DNA of 64,000 bases from Marchantia polymorpha subsp. ruderalis (taxonomy: Eukaryota > Streptophyta > Marchantiopsida > Marchantiales > Marchantiaceae), in contig AP031354.1 of assembly GCA_037833965.1 (NCBI GenBank), forward strand, positions 8,472,001 to 8,536,000. Reading direction: 5' to 3'. Positions 43,947-55,216 of this stretch are shown here, in pieces. Both the position numbers and the translations under genes were made by a program. The notes under the pieces are model-generated. The model was not told the origin of the DNA, did not search any database, and saw only the letters and a list, made by a program, of their open reading frames with translations. The stretch's first letter is position 1, and each line of letters opens with the position of its first letter.

Positions 43947-46900
43947 TAGTCACCCTCGACTCACACCAAGCGCAGAGAGTACATGCCCGACTGAGAACTC
44001 AACTGAGACACAATCCAGTAACACACACACACAACCTGAATTGCAAACCAAGGTTTACACGAAGTAACAAAACTTCACTTTGGCATTCAGGGGAAACTTC
44101 CCGTAGGAGTACAATCAGGATATGTCACTCGAAGGAGTTAGGGGGAACTGTTCAAGTCTCTAACTCGCAACCGGCTCTGAGCATCAGAAATCACCCGCAG
44201 GTGCAGATCCGCACTACTCAAGTCTCTAACCGGGTACTAGCTCTGAACATTCAGCCGAAGGCCTTCAACTACAACATACGGTAACTTCGCTATGCTGCAG
44301 CTTCTCTACGTGGTGCCAGGACCAAATGCACAAACACGCCAAGAAAGTGAGTTCCTGATCTGCACTTCCGAAACTGGAAGAGTCCCAAGGCAAAACGCCT
44401 TGATCTACTTTATACCCTCTAAGGTCCTAACTAACACTACGCTATCCTATCTGCTACTCGCCACACCTGCACGAAACCAAACTACGCTACTGCACTCTGC
44501 AGATCCGGTGCTGCGCCTCCTGCGCGCCGGACTGCCTCGCTCTCTATCTCTACCTTGCCAATCTTCCGACCGACTGCGCACCCCCAGTCGCCGAAGGGCT
44601 GCAGTCACTTCCGACTCTAAGTGCGCCATAATGTCGCGCGCACCCGACAAGAAGGCTTTTAATTTCCTTGCTACTCGCCGCCGACTCCGACTGTCACCCT
44701 CCGTCAATGCCGCCGCCCGAAGCTCAAACTCCCTTAGTGTGATCTTCTCTTGAGCTGCCACCTCCCAATGGGCGTATCCTTTTAGACAGTGAGTCACCCG
44801 CGTCGCCAACTCTTCTCGCGTCCGGCAGCTGCCTTCCACCTCTGCTAGCTGCATTTCCGCATCTGCGCGCTACGCCCTCAAATCCGCGCACTCGGATTGC
44901 AAGTTGCGCAACAACTCCTCATCCTCCTTGCGTGTACTTTGACTTTCTTCTAATGCGCGCTTCTGGCGCGCAAGCTCTTCTGTTAAGATGCGGTTTTGTC
45001 TCCGCTCTTCCTGCAATTCCGACTCGATCTTTGCCCGCATTAGCTCGGCATCCGCCTGATCTTTCGTCGCCGCATCCTCCCTCTGTTGTTGCAGGGTTTG
45101 GTATAGCCTCTGCGTGATCGCCAGGTGCTGTCGGAGGGCAGTGTTCCTATCCTGCAATGTTTGGCACCTAGAGGCCCAAGTGGCCTCCTTGCTCCTCGTC
45201 CTGCGTTTGACAGTCTTCACGTAAGACTGCGGTTTTCCGGAACCCGAGTACTTGGATGTCTTGCGATCCAGATATCGCAGGAGTGGAACTATCTGCTCGC
45301 ACAACACCCCTTTTGGCGTCTTCTGCACAGAGTCCGCTTCCTGCTCTTCCGAACTCGTCTCATCCTCCGTTTTGAGGATTTCAGTCGCCACCGAATCCCT
45401 TGGCGACTCCCTGGAACTGTGGCGCGCGGCAGCTTCCGCCGCGACTCCCGCTCCACTCCCTGCTAAAATATCCAAGGCAGTGGGGGATCCCACTGCTTGA
45501 GCCCCTGTTCCGGCTCGATCTTCGGTTTCCGAAGGGGTCGACGCCGTAGTGACTTTTGTCACCTTTGCACCGCCCGCTTCTGCTGCCTGCTCTTCCGGCG
45601 CGATCTGCGCGGAAGGTGTCTTCGCCGGAGGTGCGTCCGCCGAAGGCGCCCGCACAATGGTCGCCGGCCCTGTCCGTCTCGTAGTCGGCGAATCTGGCCG
45701 ACTCTCTGTTGACCAACTCGCAGTCGGATCTACCCTGCGCGTCTTCACTCCACTTGGCCTGCTTGCTGGCGGCGTTTTCCCAGAAGCGCCTTCCGCCGAA
45801 GACGACCCTCTGAGGGTTGTTGGCTCGTCAGCCAAACTCCCTTCTGCTTCCGGCCTGCTGTCCGGTTCAACGCGTTGCTCAGTCGGCCTTCCTTCCGTTT
45901 GCCGACCTTCAGTCGCCCGACTCGCAGTCGGCCGACTGTCAGTCCGCCTGTCTTCTTCTGAAGGCATTGGTGCCTTCTGCGCAGAGGTGTTCGCCGACTT
46001 CCCCAGAATCTGCGCGATTATCTCCTCCTGCGTGGGCAGGATACTCCGCCGTACTGGAGTACACCCGGTCTCCTCAGTACTAGTTGGCACTTGGCGTGCC
46101 CTCTGTTTCGGCCGGCTGTGAGGCTCGTTGGTTGGCCGACTCCGAGTCGGCGCAACTGGAGCAACTGGCTGCCTGTCCTCAGGTCTCTCATCCCATTTCC
46201 GCTTTCGCGGAGCACGCTCACTTCGACGTTCTTCTGCTGCTCTGGTTGGAGGCGGAGCCGGAGTTGGACTGGCAGGTGCCTCGTCCGGATCCGTGTCTAC
46301 TTCGGCCTCCCGCAAGTATCTACCTGGATAACTCCGAGTCAGCAGCGGAAACCGTGTCCGCTCTGAATTTGTCAAACATCCCATCGCCCGATAAAACACA
46401 ATCAGGTAAGGCGAAAGATGATTGAGGGTTCCTCCTCTCTCTTCTTGCGCATGTTGGCGCGTCACCTTCCACAGGAGCCGTGCCCAATGAACTGGAGCTC
46501 CTGACAACACTAGCTCCACAAATCCTACTTGCCAACCATGCATGTAAGCGGTCTTGGTCGGCTGCAATATATGCAGTAATGCAGTCGCGACATTTCTCCG
46601 CAATCGATCTGGAGAGCAGTCTTTTCTTCTCCGAATTCAAGATCGTCCAACGTTCTTACTGGTTACAATTACGCAGCCGGCTATACGGCCTAACGGTTCG
46701 CCCTCGCATGCTCGAATTCACGTCTCCGCACTGCGCGCATTCGCATGCGTGAATGTTGAATTCTCCCGCCGCCATCGTCTTCCGGACTCGAGTTTCGGCG
46801 CCGTCTTCCGGACTCGAGTTCGCCGCAGTGTATGCGTCGACTATGTTGTCTTTTCCTAACCTAACCCTCGCCCGAGGCGTATCGCCACTGGCGTATTCCT

Positions 46901-47722
46901 TCTCCGTCGGCGCCTCGCTGGAGGCGCACATTAAGTCGGCGCGAATTACGCCGGCGCGTATTTGTACCACTTGTTTTGTCCGTTCTGCCCCGTCTATTGC
47001 TGACGGCGCATATCCCGCCGGCGCAAATCATGCCAGCGCATCCGCCTATCCGCGCCACGTCGGAGGCGTACATCCGGCCGGCGCTTCTCTTCCGTTGCGC
47101 AGCCGCCAAAGGCGCTTCCGCCTCTGAGTTGATTTCCTCCCATGAGCGCGTGGTTCCGCCGAAGGCGTACGGGAGTCCTTTCCGACGGTGAACCCTAGCG
47201 CGAACGGCGCATGTCCGGATACGAGTTTTCCGATGCTCATAACTTCTTCGTCCCTGATCCATCTCCGGCGCTCTTGGGCTCGTTAGAACGAGCGTCCCGA
47301 GCTCTTTCCAATGCAACCTCAACCAACTGGAACTACCGTGTATCCTGATTGTTATGAAGGTTTCCCTCCCGCGCTAGCGGCGCATCGCCGAAGGCGCACT
47401 CATGGTTGGAAGCCTTCAGAGGTCCTTGCCAGCTTCTGACGTCTTTGGCGAGATCTCCTCCGGAGGTGTCTGCGCCGGAAGCGTACCTTCCCTAAACGTT
47501 GGAAGCGCGTGAGTAGAGACACCTCAGCAAAGTAGATCTTGCCGAAGGTGCCGAAGACATTTGGCGCTGGTACGTCCAACTTCGCGCTTCTTCGTTACCT
47601 CGTGACGATCTCCTCAATCCACTCTATTTAACGTACCATTTTCTAACTACAGACACTGCTTCGGTACTTGTTTTCTAAAATTGTTTAAATTCTGCAAAAA
47701 AAACAAAAAGTGTGTTACCACA
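43947..47722 (-). mobile_element. E-family element copy E8, both internally and 3' shortened (fossil)
   Basis: 5' terminus at 47722 (minus strand TGTGGTAACACAC); leader to about 46640; coding region about 44447-46603; tail to 43947, lacking the usual terminus. It has the longest open coding stretch of the family in the window: the end of the N-terminal domain (HWARLLWKVTRQHAQEERGG, LTRSYPGRY..EAEVDTDPDE), a Thr/Pro/Arg-rich middle with repeated RPTESR-like runs, an acidic patch, LRYLDRKTSKYSGSGKPQSYVKTVKRRTR, and a coiled coil. The start of the N-terminal domain is absent. About two breaks. Same subfamily as E4. Inserted into E9. Confidence 0.8.
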
Positions 47723-50700
47723 GGTCCGCACGGAAGGACTCACTGAGAAACGATCCAGTAACACACCATAACAGTATATTGAAGAGTTTGAATTCTTAGG
47801 CACTTGTCATTCCCAGAAATACTACAGGGGTTACCCCGAAGGCACCTGCTGCAGCGTAACCTGAATTTACAACCAAGGCTTACACGAAGTAGCAAAACTT
47901 CACTTTGGCATTCAGGGGAAAATCCCGAAGGAGTACAATCAGGAACAGTCACTCGAAAGTGTAAGGGGGAAACTATTCAAGTATCTAACTCGTCACTGGC
48001 TCTGAGCATCGGCAGTCACCCGCAAGTGTAGATCCGAACTACTCAAGTCTCTAACCAATGTACTAGCTCTGAACATTCGGCCGAAGGCCTTCAGCTACAC
48101 AATGCGGACCGCCAAGGTGTAGCTCCTCTTGCGTGGTGACAGAACTAAGGACACAAACACGCAGAGAAAATGAGTTCCTGATCTGCACTTCCGAAACTGG
48201 AAAAATCCCAAGGCAAGACGCCTTGAACTACTTTATACCTTCTAAGTCCTAACTAGCACTACACTGCACTACGCTACACGCCTGCACGGAACCACGCTAC
48301 ACTACACTCCGCAGAACCTGTGCTTCGCCTCCTGCGCAACGGACTGCCGCGCACTAACTCCCTACCCTGCCAGTCCTAAGCTCGACTGCGCAGTTCCAAT
48401 CGCCGCAACACCGCGGAAACCTCCGACTCGAGGGTGGCCATGGTGTCTCGCGATCTCGACAGAAAAGAGTCTAGCTTCTTTGCCATTAGCCGCCTACTCC
48501 GACTGTCACCTGCCAACAACCCGGCTGCACGAAGCTCTAACTCGCGCAGTGTGAGTTTCTCCTGCGCCGCCACTTCCCAGTGGGCGTAGCCCCTAAGACA
48601 TTGGGTGACTCGCCTCGCCATCTCTTACTTCGTGCGATCTGCCTCCCGCCGACGATCGTCTTCAACTACAACCAACTGCAATTCGGCCTCCGCACTCTGT
48701 GCTCTCAATTCCCCGCACTCGGACTGCAGTCTGCGGATTAATTCCTCATCCACCTGTCGTGCGAGCTGACACTGCTCTAACAACCATGTCTGTCGCACGA
48801 GTTCCTTTGACAAAATTTGATTTTGAGCCTGCTCAGAATCCAGCGCCTCTGTGAGCTTCGCCTTCTCCTTGGCGAACTCTTCCAGCTTCTCGTCCTTCGT
48901 CTTGTTGAAGTGTTTGAACAACTTCCTATTGAGGTTGTACAAACATGCTTCTCCCGCAGATCCTTAAGTTCCCGGTCCACACGGGCCAACAACTTGCTGG
49001 TGTGGACCTTAGTGCGAGTTCGCCTACGCACTAACTCGACGTAGGACCCAGGCTGGCGAGGGTCCCCGTACTTCTCTATCTTGCGATCCAGGTACCTCAG
49101 CAGAGGTACTACCTGCTCACAGAGCGCCGCCGTCGGCGCACCTACCATTTCCTCCTCCTCCTCCTCGGTGGATCCCGATCCCGACACTGATTCCGTGGAT
49201 CCTCCTTCTTCGTCATCCTCCGAATTGAGGATTTTGGTCGCTATTGAATTCGTCGGCGACAGGCCTGTGCGGGGCTGCGAGATGTCTGCGTCCTCTTTCG
49301 CCGCTGGCGCTCCTGCAGCCTCGTTGCTTCTTGCTAAAATGTCCAAGGCGGTGGGTGAATGCGGCCGTGCCAAATTCACATCGTCCGCCTGTCCCTGTCT
49401 CGCCGCGACTGTAACCTCCTCGCCGTCGGCGTCTACCGCCGAAGGCGATCGTGCGAAATGTACCTGCGCAGAGTGTACTTGTGCATCGCGCGCACGAATT
49501 TCACCCTGTGGACAGTCAATCCGCTCCTCTGTTAAGTCCCGCTCCACCGACGGTCCTGCTCCAGCATTAGATCCTGCGCCAGGGATGCGTCCGGCCTATG
49601 CGTAGGCGCAATTCCCGGCGCTTCTTACGCCGAGGGCGCAGCGCCAAAGCGATCTACCGCCGAAGGCGGTTGAGCTGAAGGCGGCCCGCCCGATGTCCCT
49701 TGGCCCGAAGGCCCTTCCGCCGAAGGCGCACCTTCCGGCGGATTTCCCGCCGAAGGCGCGGCTCCCGCCGGCTCTCTGTTTGTGACTCGGTGGCCCGAAG
49801 GCTCTGGCGCCGAAGGCGCATATCCCAGCGATCTCACCGCCGGAGGGCCTTGCCCCGAAGGCCCTTGAGCCGAAGGCGGTTCTTCCGCCGGCTCCTTCCC
49901 TTTTCTGTGTTGCACCGGGGATGAGTCCCGGCTATGCGTAGGCACTCGCCTATGCGTAGGCGAACTTCCCTCGCCTATGCGTAGGCGAAAGTCTTCGTTC
50001 GCAAGGGGTCGCCTATCCACAGGGAGTCGCCTATGCGTAGGCGGCACACTCATCCGTGCCGCACGTTGTTGCTCCTGATCTGAAGGTCGTCTCACCTCCG
50101 CCGAAGGCGTAGGGTGGTCCACTGACCCCTCGGCCGTCCGCGCAGTCCTATCCTTCTCCGGGGATGGACTTCCCTTCTCTGTGGCGATCGTCGCCGTTTC
50201 CGCGCTGCTGGCAGGTAACAAAAGCTTGCGCGCCTTCTGCTTCGGCCGACTGCAGATCTCGTGCAGTGGCCGCTTCCGGGTGAGAGCAGCTGATTCTTGC
50301 TGTTGCTCCTTCTCCGGTTCCTCTCTCCATCTCTGCTTCCGCGGCACTCGTGCTGCTATCCTCCCCGTATCCTGTTGACCCGGTAGAGTGGAAGTCGGGG
50401 AGTCCTCCGCGTCGGTGTCGACTTCGTTATCCCGCACATACCTCCCGGGATGGTCGACTGACAATGGAGGAAATCGAACACGCTCGGCCGCAGTTAAGCA
50501 ATTCATCGACCGATAAAAGTTTATCAAGAAGGGGGAGAGGTGATTGAGCGTTCCTACCCGCTCCTCAAACGCATGCTGTCGCATCACCCTATGCAGGATA
50601 CGCTACCAGTGAAGAGGAACTCCAGCCAATGTGAGCTCCAGGAAGGACACCTGCCACAACGTGATGTACGTAGTGCGGTGCGGCTGCAAGAGTTGCAGCA

Positions 50701-51075
50701 GCGCCATCGCTACGGTCCTGCGGAAACGATCTTTGTAGTCCCGGGTCCTGTACCCGTTCTTGGGGGACCTCTCCTGTGGTACCCCACTTTTGGTATTTTT
50801 GAGTAAATTAAAACATTTTTGGAAAACTGTACCGCGGCAGCAGTGTAAATAGCCTTCGGTGCATCAAAATAGAGTGAAATTGGAAGATCGCAGAGAATCT
50901 CGAGAAAACTCGTAGAATCCAGGAGTTGGGTGCAACGTCGGGGACGGACACCACCCTACATGCAGGCTCTGAAGAAATAACTCCTTCGGCGCAAGGCGTG
51001 AAATCCGCCTTTGGCGCTAGAGGAATCCTTCAGAACCTGGTCAATTCCCAAACGCCTTGACTTGGTTAGGGTCTC

Positions 51076-51106
51076 GTTGGAAAGAGCTCGACGCGCTGAT
51101 TCTAAC
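51076..51106 (+). promoter_or_regulatory. Conserved hairpin in the E leader (copy E5)
   Basis: The stem arms are GTTGGAA and TTCTAAC, which pair with one G-T wobble; the loop is GAGCTCGACGCGC-like. Confidence 0.45.
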
Positions 51107-51480
51107 AAGCTCAAGAACGCCATGAACGGAGGAGGATTCCGGGAGTTATGAAGGTCGCAAGATACTCAGTTTCTCGCCTACTCGTAGGCGAGGAAAGTTT
51201 TGTCCTATGCGCGGACGAAGGCAGTCCGCCTACGCGTAGGCGAACTAGGGTTTGACGTCGGCGGGATGTCCGCCGCGAATGTCGCCTACTCGTAGGCGGG
51301 GAGGGTAAACACCTCTGCGCAGGCGGACGAGCGAAGTTCGCCTACGCACATGCGCTTCGGCGTCGGCGGGAAATCCGCCTTCGGCCCTAGAAATGCGCCT
51401 TCGGGGTTGGAAATTGTACGGCGCCTTCGGCGCCAGCGCAGCAGCGCGGACAGGCGAGGACCCAACGGAGTAGTAAAAAT

Positions 51481-51497
51481 CCGTACGGACTGTACGG
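51481..51497 (+). promoter_or_regulatory. CCGTACGG-type tandem motif in the E5 leader
   Basis: CCGTACGG and CTGTACGG nine bases apart, at the same place in the leader as in E2 and E3. Confidence 0.4.
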
Positions 51498-51591
51498 ACG
51501 GAACGGATGAGAGCGCCTTCGGCCGGACAGGGTTACGGCGACAAGAGCGCCGACGGAGGGGCGAGAGAAATGGACAGACTGGACGGAGTCT

Positions 51592-51607
51592 GTTGACCGC
51601 GGTCAAC
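51592..51607. promoter_or_regulatory. 16-bp palindrome with two W-boxes in the E5 leader
   Basis: Identical to the E3 palindrome and in the same leader position, about 100 bases after the GTAC motif array. Confidence 0.35.
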
Positions 51608-53101
51608 GCCTTCGGCGCCAACGCAGCAGCGCGGACGAACATTTGGTAGGCGGACGGAATTCGCCTACGCGTAGGCGACCGCCTACGCACAGGCAGATGA
51701 AGTTCCGCGCCGGCGGAGATTCCGCCAGGGATTCCGCCTACGCAGAAGGGAGTTCAACTTTTGTCCGATGCGCGGACGATCGCCTTCGGCGGAGGGGGAT
51801 TGGCCGAAGAGTGGTACGAACGAGTGTAGCGCGCAAGGCGAGAAATCCGCCTTTGGCGCTGCGCACCCCTGTCCGCGGCGTAGTATGCTAGCGGAGTTCA
51901 AATTGCCAATTCGAGCGTGTGAGTTAAGTCGGCGTCGGCGGAGCGTGAAGCCGCGCGTGAGAGAGGAGGCCGTTATAGCGCGGAGCCGGCGCGGCCATCA
52001 AGTGATTCGACCTTCACGACCGAGAGTCGACCATGACCTTCGACCAGGAGACGGAGGACGCCCCATTCTTGAATTCGCGATTTCATTTTCTAGTGCGAGC
52101 TGCGCGCGTCCACCTGCTAGCTGTTAGACACTCTAGACATCGCCGCGCGGAGGATTACTTGATTACTAAGAGAGAATTGAGTGCGCGCGATTTGGAATTG
52201 AGGGAGATTAGAATTTGCAGAGGGAGCAAGAAGCTCAAGCAGAACAGAGAGAGAGTTGTTGCGCAAGCTAATTTCAAGAACGCGATGTCAAGATTGAACA
52301 GGCTGCGGATGCTGCCGCTCCGGCTTCCACAGAACGGGTTGCGTGCCTTCGAGGAGCGGCTGATTGCAAGAAAGCTTGATTTCTTGCTATGAGGATGGAA
52401 TTACATTTGTGTAGACATGGTGCGCGAATGGCTGGATGCGGAGCGACCACCTACGCGCGGATTGCGTCCGCACGTAGATCGGTGGACCGTCCACGATTGG
52501 GCGCAGGCATTGGGGAGGTGTGACGGCACCGACGGGTACCTCCTCTTTGATAGTGAGAGCGTCAAGGTGACGAAGCAGGACGAGGCGCAATTTGTGGAAT
52601 TGTTCAAGCGAGAGAGGTCTACCAAGAATGGGTACAAGACCCGCGACTACAAAGATCGCTTCCGCCGAACTGTAGCGGCAGCGCTGCTGCAATTGCTGCA
52701 GCCACACCGCACCTCATACATCACCTTGTAGCAGGTTTCTTTTGTGGAGCTCATCTTGGCCGGAGCTCCAGTTCACTGGGCGAGCATCCTGCACAGAGTG
52801 ATGCGACAGCACGCCTTCGAGGAGAAAGGGGGAACTCTCAATCACCTCTCCCCTTTCTTGATAAACTTCTATCGGCTGAGGAACTGTTTGACTGCGGCGG
52901 AGCTCGCTCGCTTTCCGCCATTGTCCGTTGACCATCCCGGGAAGTATGTGCGGGATAACGAGGTCGACACCGATGCAGAGGATTCACCAGCTTCTACTCC
53001 GCCGACCCGGCGGGACTGTAACCATCTTTAGTTAGTTAGAACTAAAGTAGAGGTTACTCTGAATATTGATGTAGATACTTTAGTGTGCACTAGTCATAGC
53101 T

Positions 53102-53272
53102 GCCACGTCAGCGATCCGCGCACTTGGTAGGTACAGAGTGGATGTGTTAGTTGACAGTGCCACGTCAGCAATCCGTGTGCTTGTAGGTAAGGATTGAGTG
53201 TGTTAGTTAGTGTGTTAGTTGGGTGCGCCACGTCAGCGATCCGTGTGCTTGTTAGGGTTATCCGCCACGTCA
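53102..53272 (+). promoter_or_regulatory. Four GCCACGTCA boxes in the C1 LTR
   Basis: Copies at 53102, 53159, 53227 and 53264, most within a repeat of the form GCCACGTCAGCGATCCGTG. CCACGTCA is an ACGT-core box bound by plant bZIP factors. They lie upstream of TATATAAGG (53341). All four are kept in the C2 LTR. Confidence 0.6.
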
Positions 53273-53340
53273 TCCATCCACTAGGAGTGGTATGGATGGT
53301 GGGGATTAGATCTTATCACCTTGTACTTGTTGGTGAGAGC

Positions 53341-53349
53341 TATATAAGG
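53341..53349 (+). promoter_or_regulatory. TATA box of the C1 LTR
   Basis: TATATAAGG, about 70 bases after the last GCCACGTCA box and 88 bases before the LTR end. Confidence 0.7.
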
Positions 53350-53437
53350 GAGAGGAGAACCATTGTTGGTATCTCTCATCTTCAAAGTTTACGTTTCTAT
53401 CTTCGAGTGAACTTCTCTCTCAACCCTAGTGTTACAA

Positions 53438-53449
53438 TGGTATCAGAGC
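53438..53449 (+). promoter_or_regulatory. Primer binding site of C1
   Basis: TGGTATCAGAGC, one base after the LTR: the standard plant initiator-Met tRNA site. Confidence 0.92.
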
Positions 53450-53600
53450 GACCTTGCTCTTTCCTTGAGTGTGGATTACCCCTCATGGAATAGCAAGTGA
53501 GTGATGATGGAGTGTAGTCTTGAGAGTGTATAGAGGCTGGCAGAGGTCATTCATCTGCATGTAGAGAGAGGTGGAAGGGGGACATTGTGTTTTTGCAGAT

Positions 53601-53819
53601 ATGGACGGAATTGACAGGAATCCAGTACCGCACTGGCCAATTCCTAACCTATTCGATATTCACCTTCGTTGCATGGAGAAACATCATTTTCGGATGTACC
53701 TTGTGGCTTGTTGGGGTGCAGATTTTATGACTAGAGTGATGGAGTCAAGAGTGCCACTGATTCTTCCAATAGTTACTTATGGAGAGACTTGGGATTGTAC
53801 TATATACATTCTATACTGA
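53601..53819 (+). CDS. Small leader ORF a of C1, about 72 residues, unknown function
   Basis: Starts MDGIDRNPVP and contains a core R..LV...G......V.ES..P...P and a hydrophobic end (IYILY). It resembles the next ORF (53827-54033) and the leader ORF of G1 (4496-4666). ATG 53601 matches the start of its neighbour (MDLNREPPVP). It has no known family that I recognise. It lies between the primer site and gag, where plant Ty3/gypsy elements normally have only untranslated leader. Confidence 0.5.
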   Translation: MDGIDRNPVPHWPIPNLFDIHLRCMEKHHFRMYLVACWGADFMTRVMESRVPLILPIVTYGETWDCTIYILY

Positions 53820-53826
53820 TTGTTTC

Positions 53827-54033
53827 ATGGATTTGAACCGCGAACCACCTGTCCCGGTTCGATTCAGCACTTATGTAGAGATTAGAACAGTATATAGACA
53901 GAAGAGGATATGGAGAGATTTTCTTGTGAGGAATTATGGAGAGGAGTACTATAGAGCTGTGATAGAGTCACCTGCACCTTTTGTGACTCCTTTGTTGAGA
54001 GGTCACATAGTGATTATACTCACTTTGTATTAG
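53827..54033 (+). CDS. Small leader ORF b of C1, about 68 residues, paralogue of ORF a
   Basis: Starts MDLNREPPVP. Its core R.FLVRNYG......VIESPAPFV.P aligns with ORF a and with the G1 leader ORF. It ends 17 bases before gag. The pair looks like a tandem duplication of one small gene. Both frames are fully open in this young element, which suggests use. The function is unknown. Confidence 0.5.
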   Translation: MDLNREPPVPVRFSTYVEIRTVYRQKRIWRDFLVRNYGEEYYRAVIESPAPFVTPLLRGHIVIILTLY

Positions 54034-54050
54034 AGGGAGTGTGAAAAAGC

Positions 54051-55214
54051 ATGGGAACATCAATTGATATGGGTGAGGTTCTCAATGCAATCATGGCGGA
54101 GATGAAGGAGTTGAGAAAAGCGATAGTAGATGGGCATACCAAGCAGCAAGCCATGGAAGATAAAATCTTTGCATTAGAGAGTGAGAAAGTAGAGAGAGAG
54201 AGAGTTGGAGAGATGGAAGTTGAACCTCAAGTTCAAGCTTCCCAAGTTCAGCCAGAACCAACTCCTATTGATGCAGCAGAGGCAAATAGGAGACGTCTTC
54301 AAGAGATTGAAGATCAAGCAAATCTTTTGCTTCGAATGGGAAAATCCTGTAAGGTGGAAGCTTACAAAGGGAGTAGAGCAATGGGAGTGTTAGAGGGATG
54401 GATTATGAGGATGAATATTCATTTATCCCATTTTCATGTTTCTGATTATATTGCAGGAATGTTCATGAGATCTTATCTTACGGATAAGGCTCTCACATGG
54501 TACACAACATGGGAGAGAATGCTTTCAGAACGAGGTGCTACCATTTCGTGGAGTGGAATGCAGGAAGGACTTCTGCAAAATTTTCAAGCGGTGGATTCTC
54601 TTCAAACTGCAAGAATGAGGTTGTGGGATCTGAAGCAGAAAGGAGGTATTCATGAGTACATTGAAGAATTTCGTGATCTTCAAGTATCTATCATGGATAT
54701 GAGTGGAGCTGAAGCCTTGGACGTGTTCAAACGAGGCTTGAAAGATCGAATTCGAAAGGAGGTGATGGTAAGCAATCCATCTACTGTGAATGAAGCAATC
54801 GCAATTGCTCAACGAATTTCAGGTGCTTTTGGTGTCACACACGGTGAGCCAGTGAGCAATTTTAGAGATCCATCTGGTCCAACACCGATGGAGTTGGGAA
54901 ACCTTCGACGTAGAGAAGGTTTTGCACCAACAAGAGGACCACCACCAAGATTTGGAGGTGAGATTAGGCGACCAGGAGTTCCAAATTTGCAAGAAGGTTA
55001 TGCAAATAATAGAATGGTTCGAGGAGGAGCTGGAGTTCGTGACAATCGCCAATGCTATGCATGTGGACGAATGGGTCACATAGCCAAGTTTTGTCGAGTT
55101 CGGCCGACACAACAAGGAGGACGGCCCATGCAACGACGACCGTTCAACAATATGGAGGGGATAGAGTATGAAGAGGTGGAGGAAGCAGTTTCGGGAAACG
55201 AAGATCACCAGTAA
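54051..55214 (+). CDS. gag: gag of chromovirus C1
   Basis: 387 residues, open throughout. N-terminal coiled region (about 10-80, Glu/Lys-rich), capsid-type retrotransposon gag domain (about 105-260; [35 protein letters not shown]) and one CCHC knuckle near residue 345 ([14 protein letters not shown]). It forms the particle and binds the element RNA. pol follows directly. Confidence 0.93.
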   Translation: MGTSIDMGEVLNAIMAEMKELRKAIVDGHTKQQAMEDKIFALESEKVERERVGEMEVEPQVQASQVQPEPTPIDAAEANRRRLQEIEDQANLLLRMGKSCKVEAYKGSRAMGVLEGWIMRMNIHLSHFHVSDYIAGMFMRSYLTDKALTWYTTWERMLSERGATISWSGMQEGLLQNFQAVDSLQTARMRLWDLKQKGGIHEYIEEFRDLQVSIMDMSGAEALDVFKRGLKDRIRKEVMVSNPSTVNEAIAIAQRISGAFGVTHGEPVSNFRDPSGPTPMELGNLRRREGFAPTRGPPPRFGGEIRRPGVPNLQEGYANNRMVRGGAGVRDNRQCYACGRMGHIAKFCRVRPTQQGGRPMQRRPFNNMEGIEYEEVEEAVSGNEDHQ

Positions 55215-55216
55215 TC

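Larger units (their letters stand above)
53017..53436 (+). repeat. 5' LTR of C1
   Basis: 420 bp, TGTAACC...GTTACA. Four GCCACGTCA boxes, a TATA box at 53341-53349 and a short internal repeat TGTGTTAGTTAG. Confidence 0.95.
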
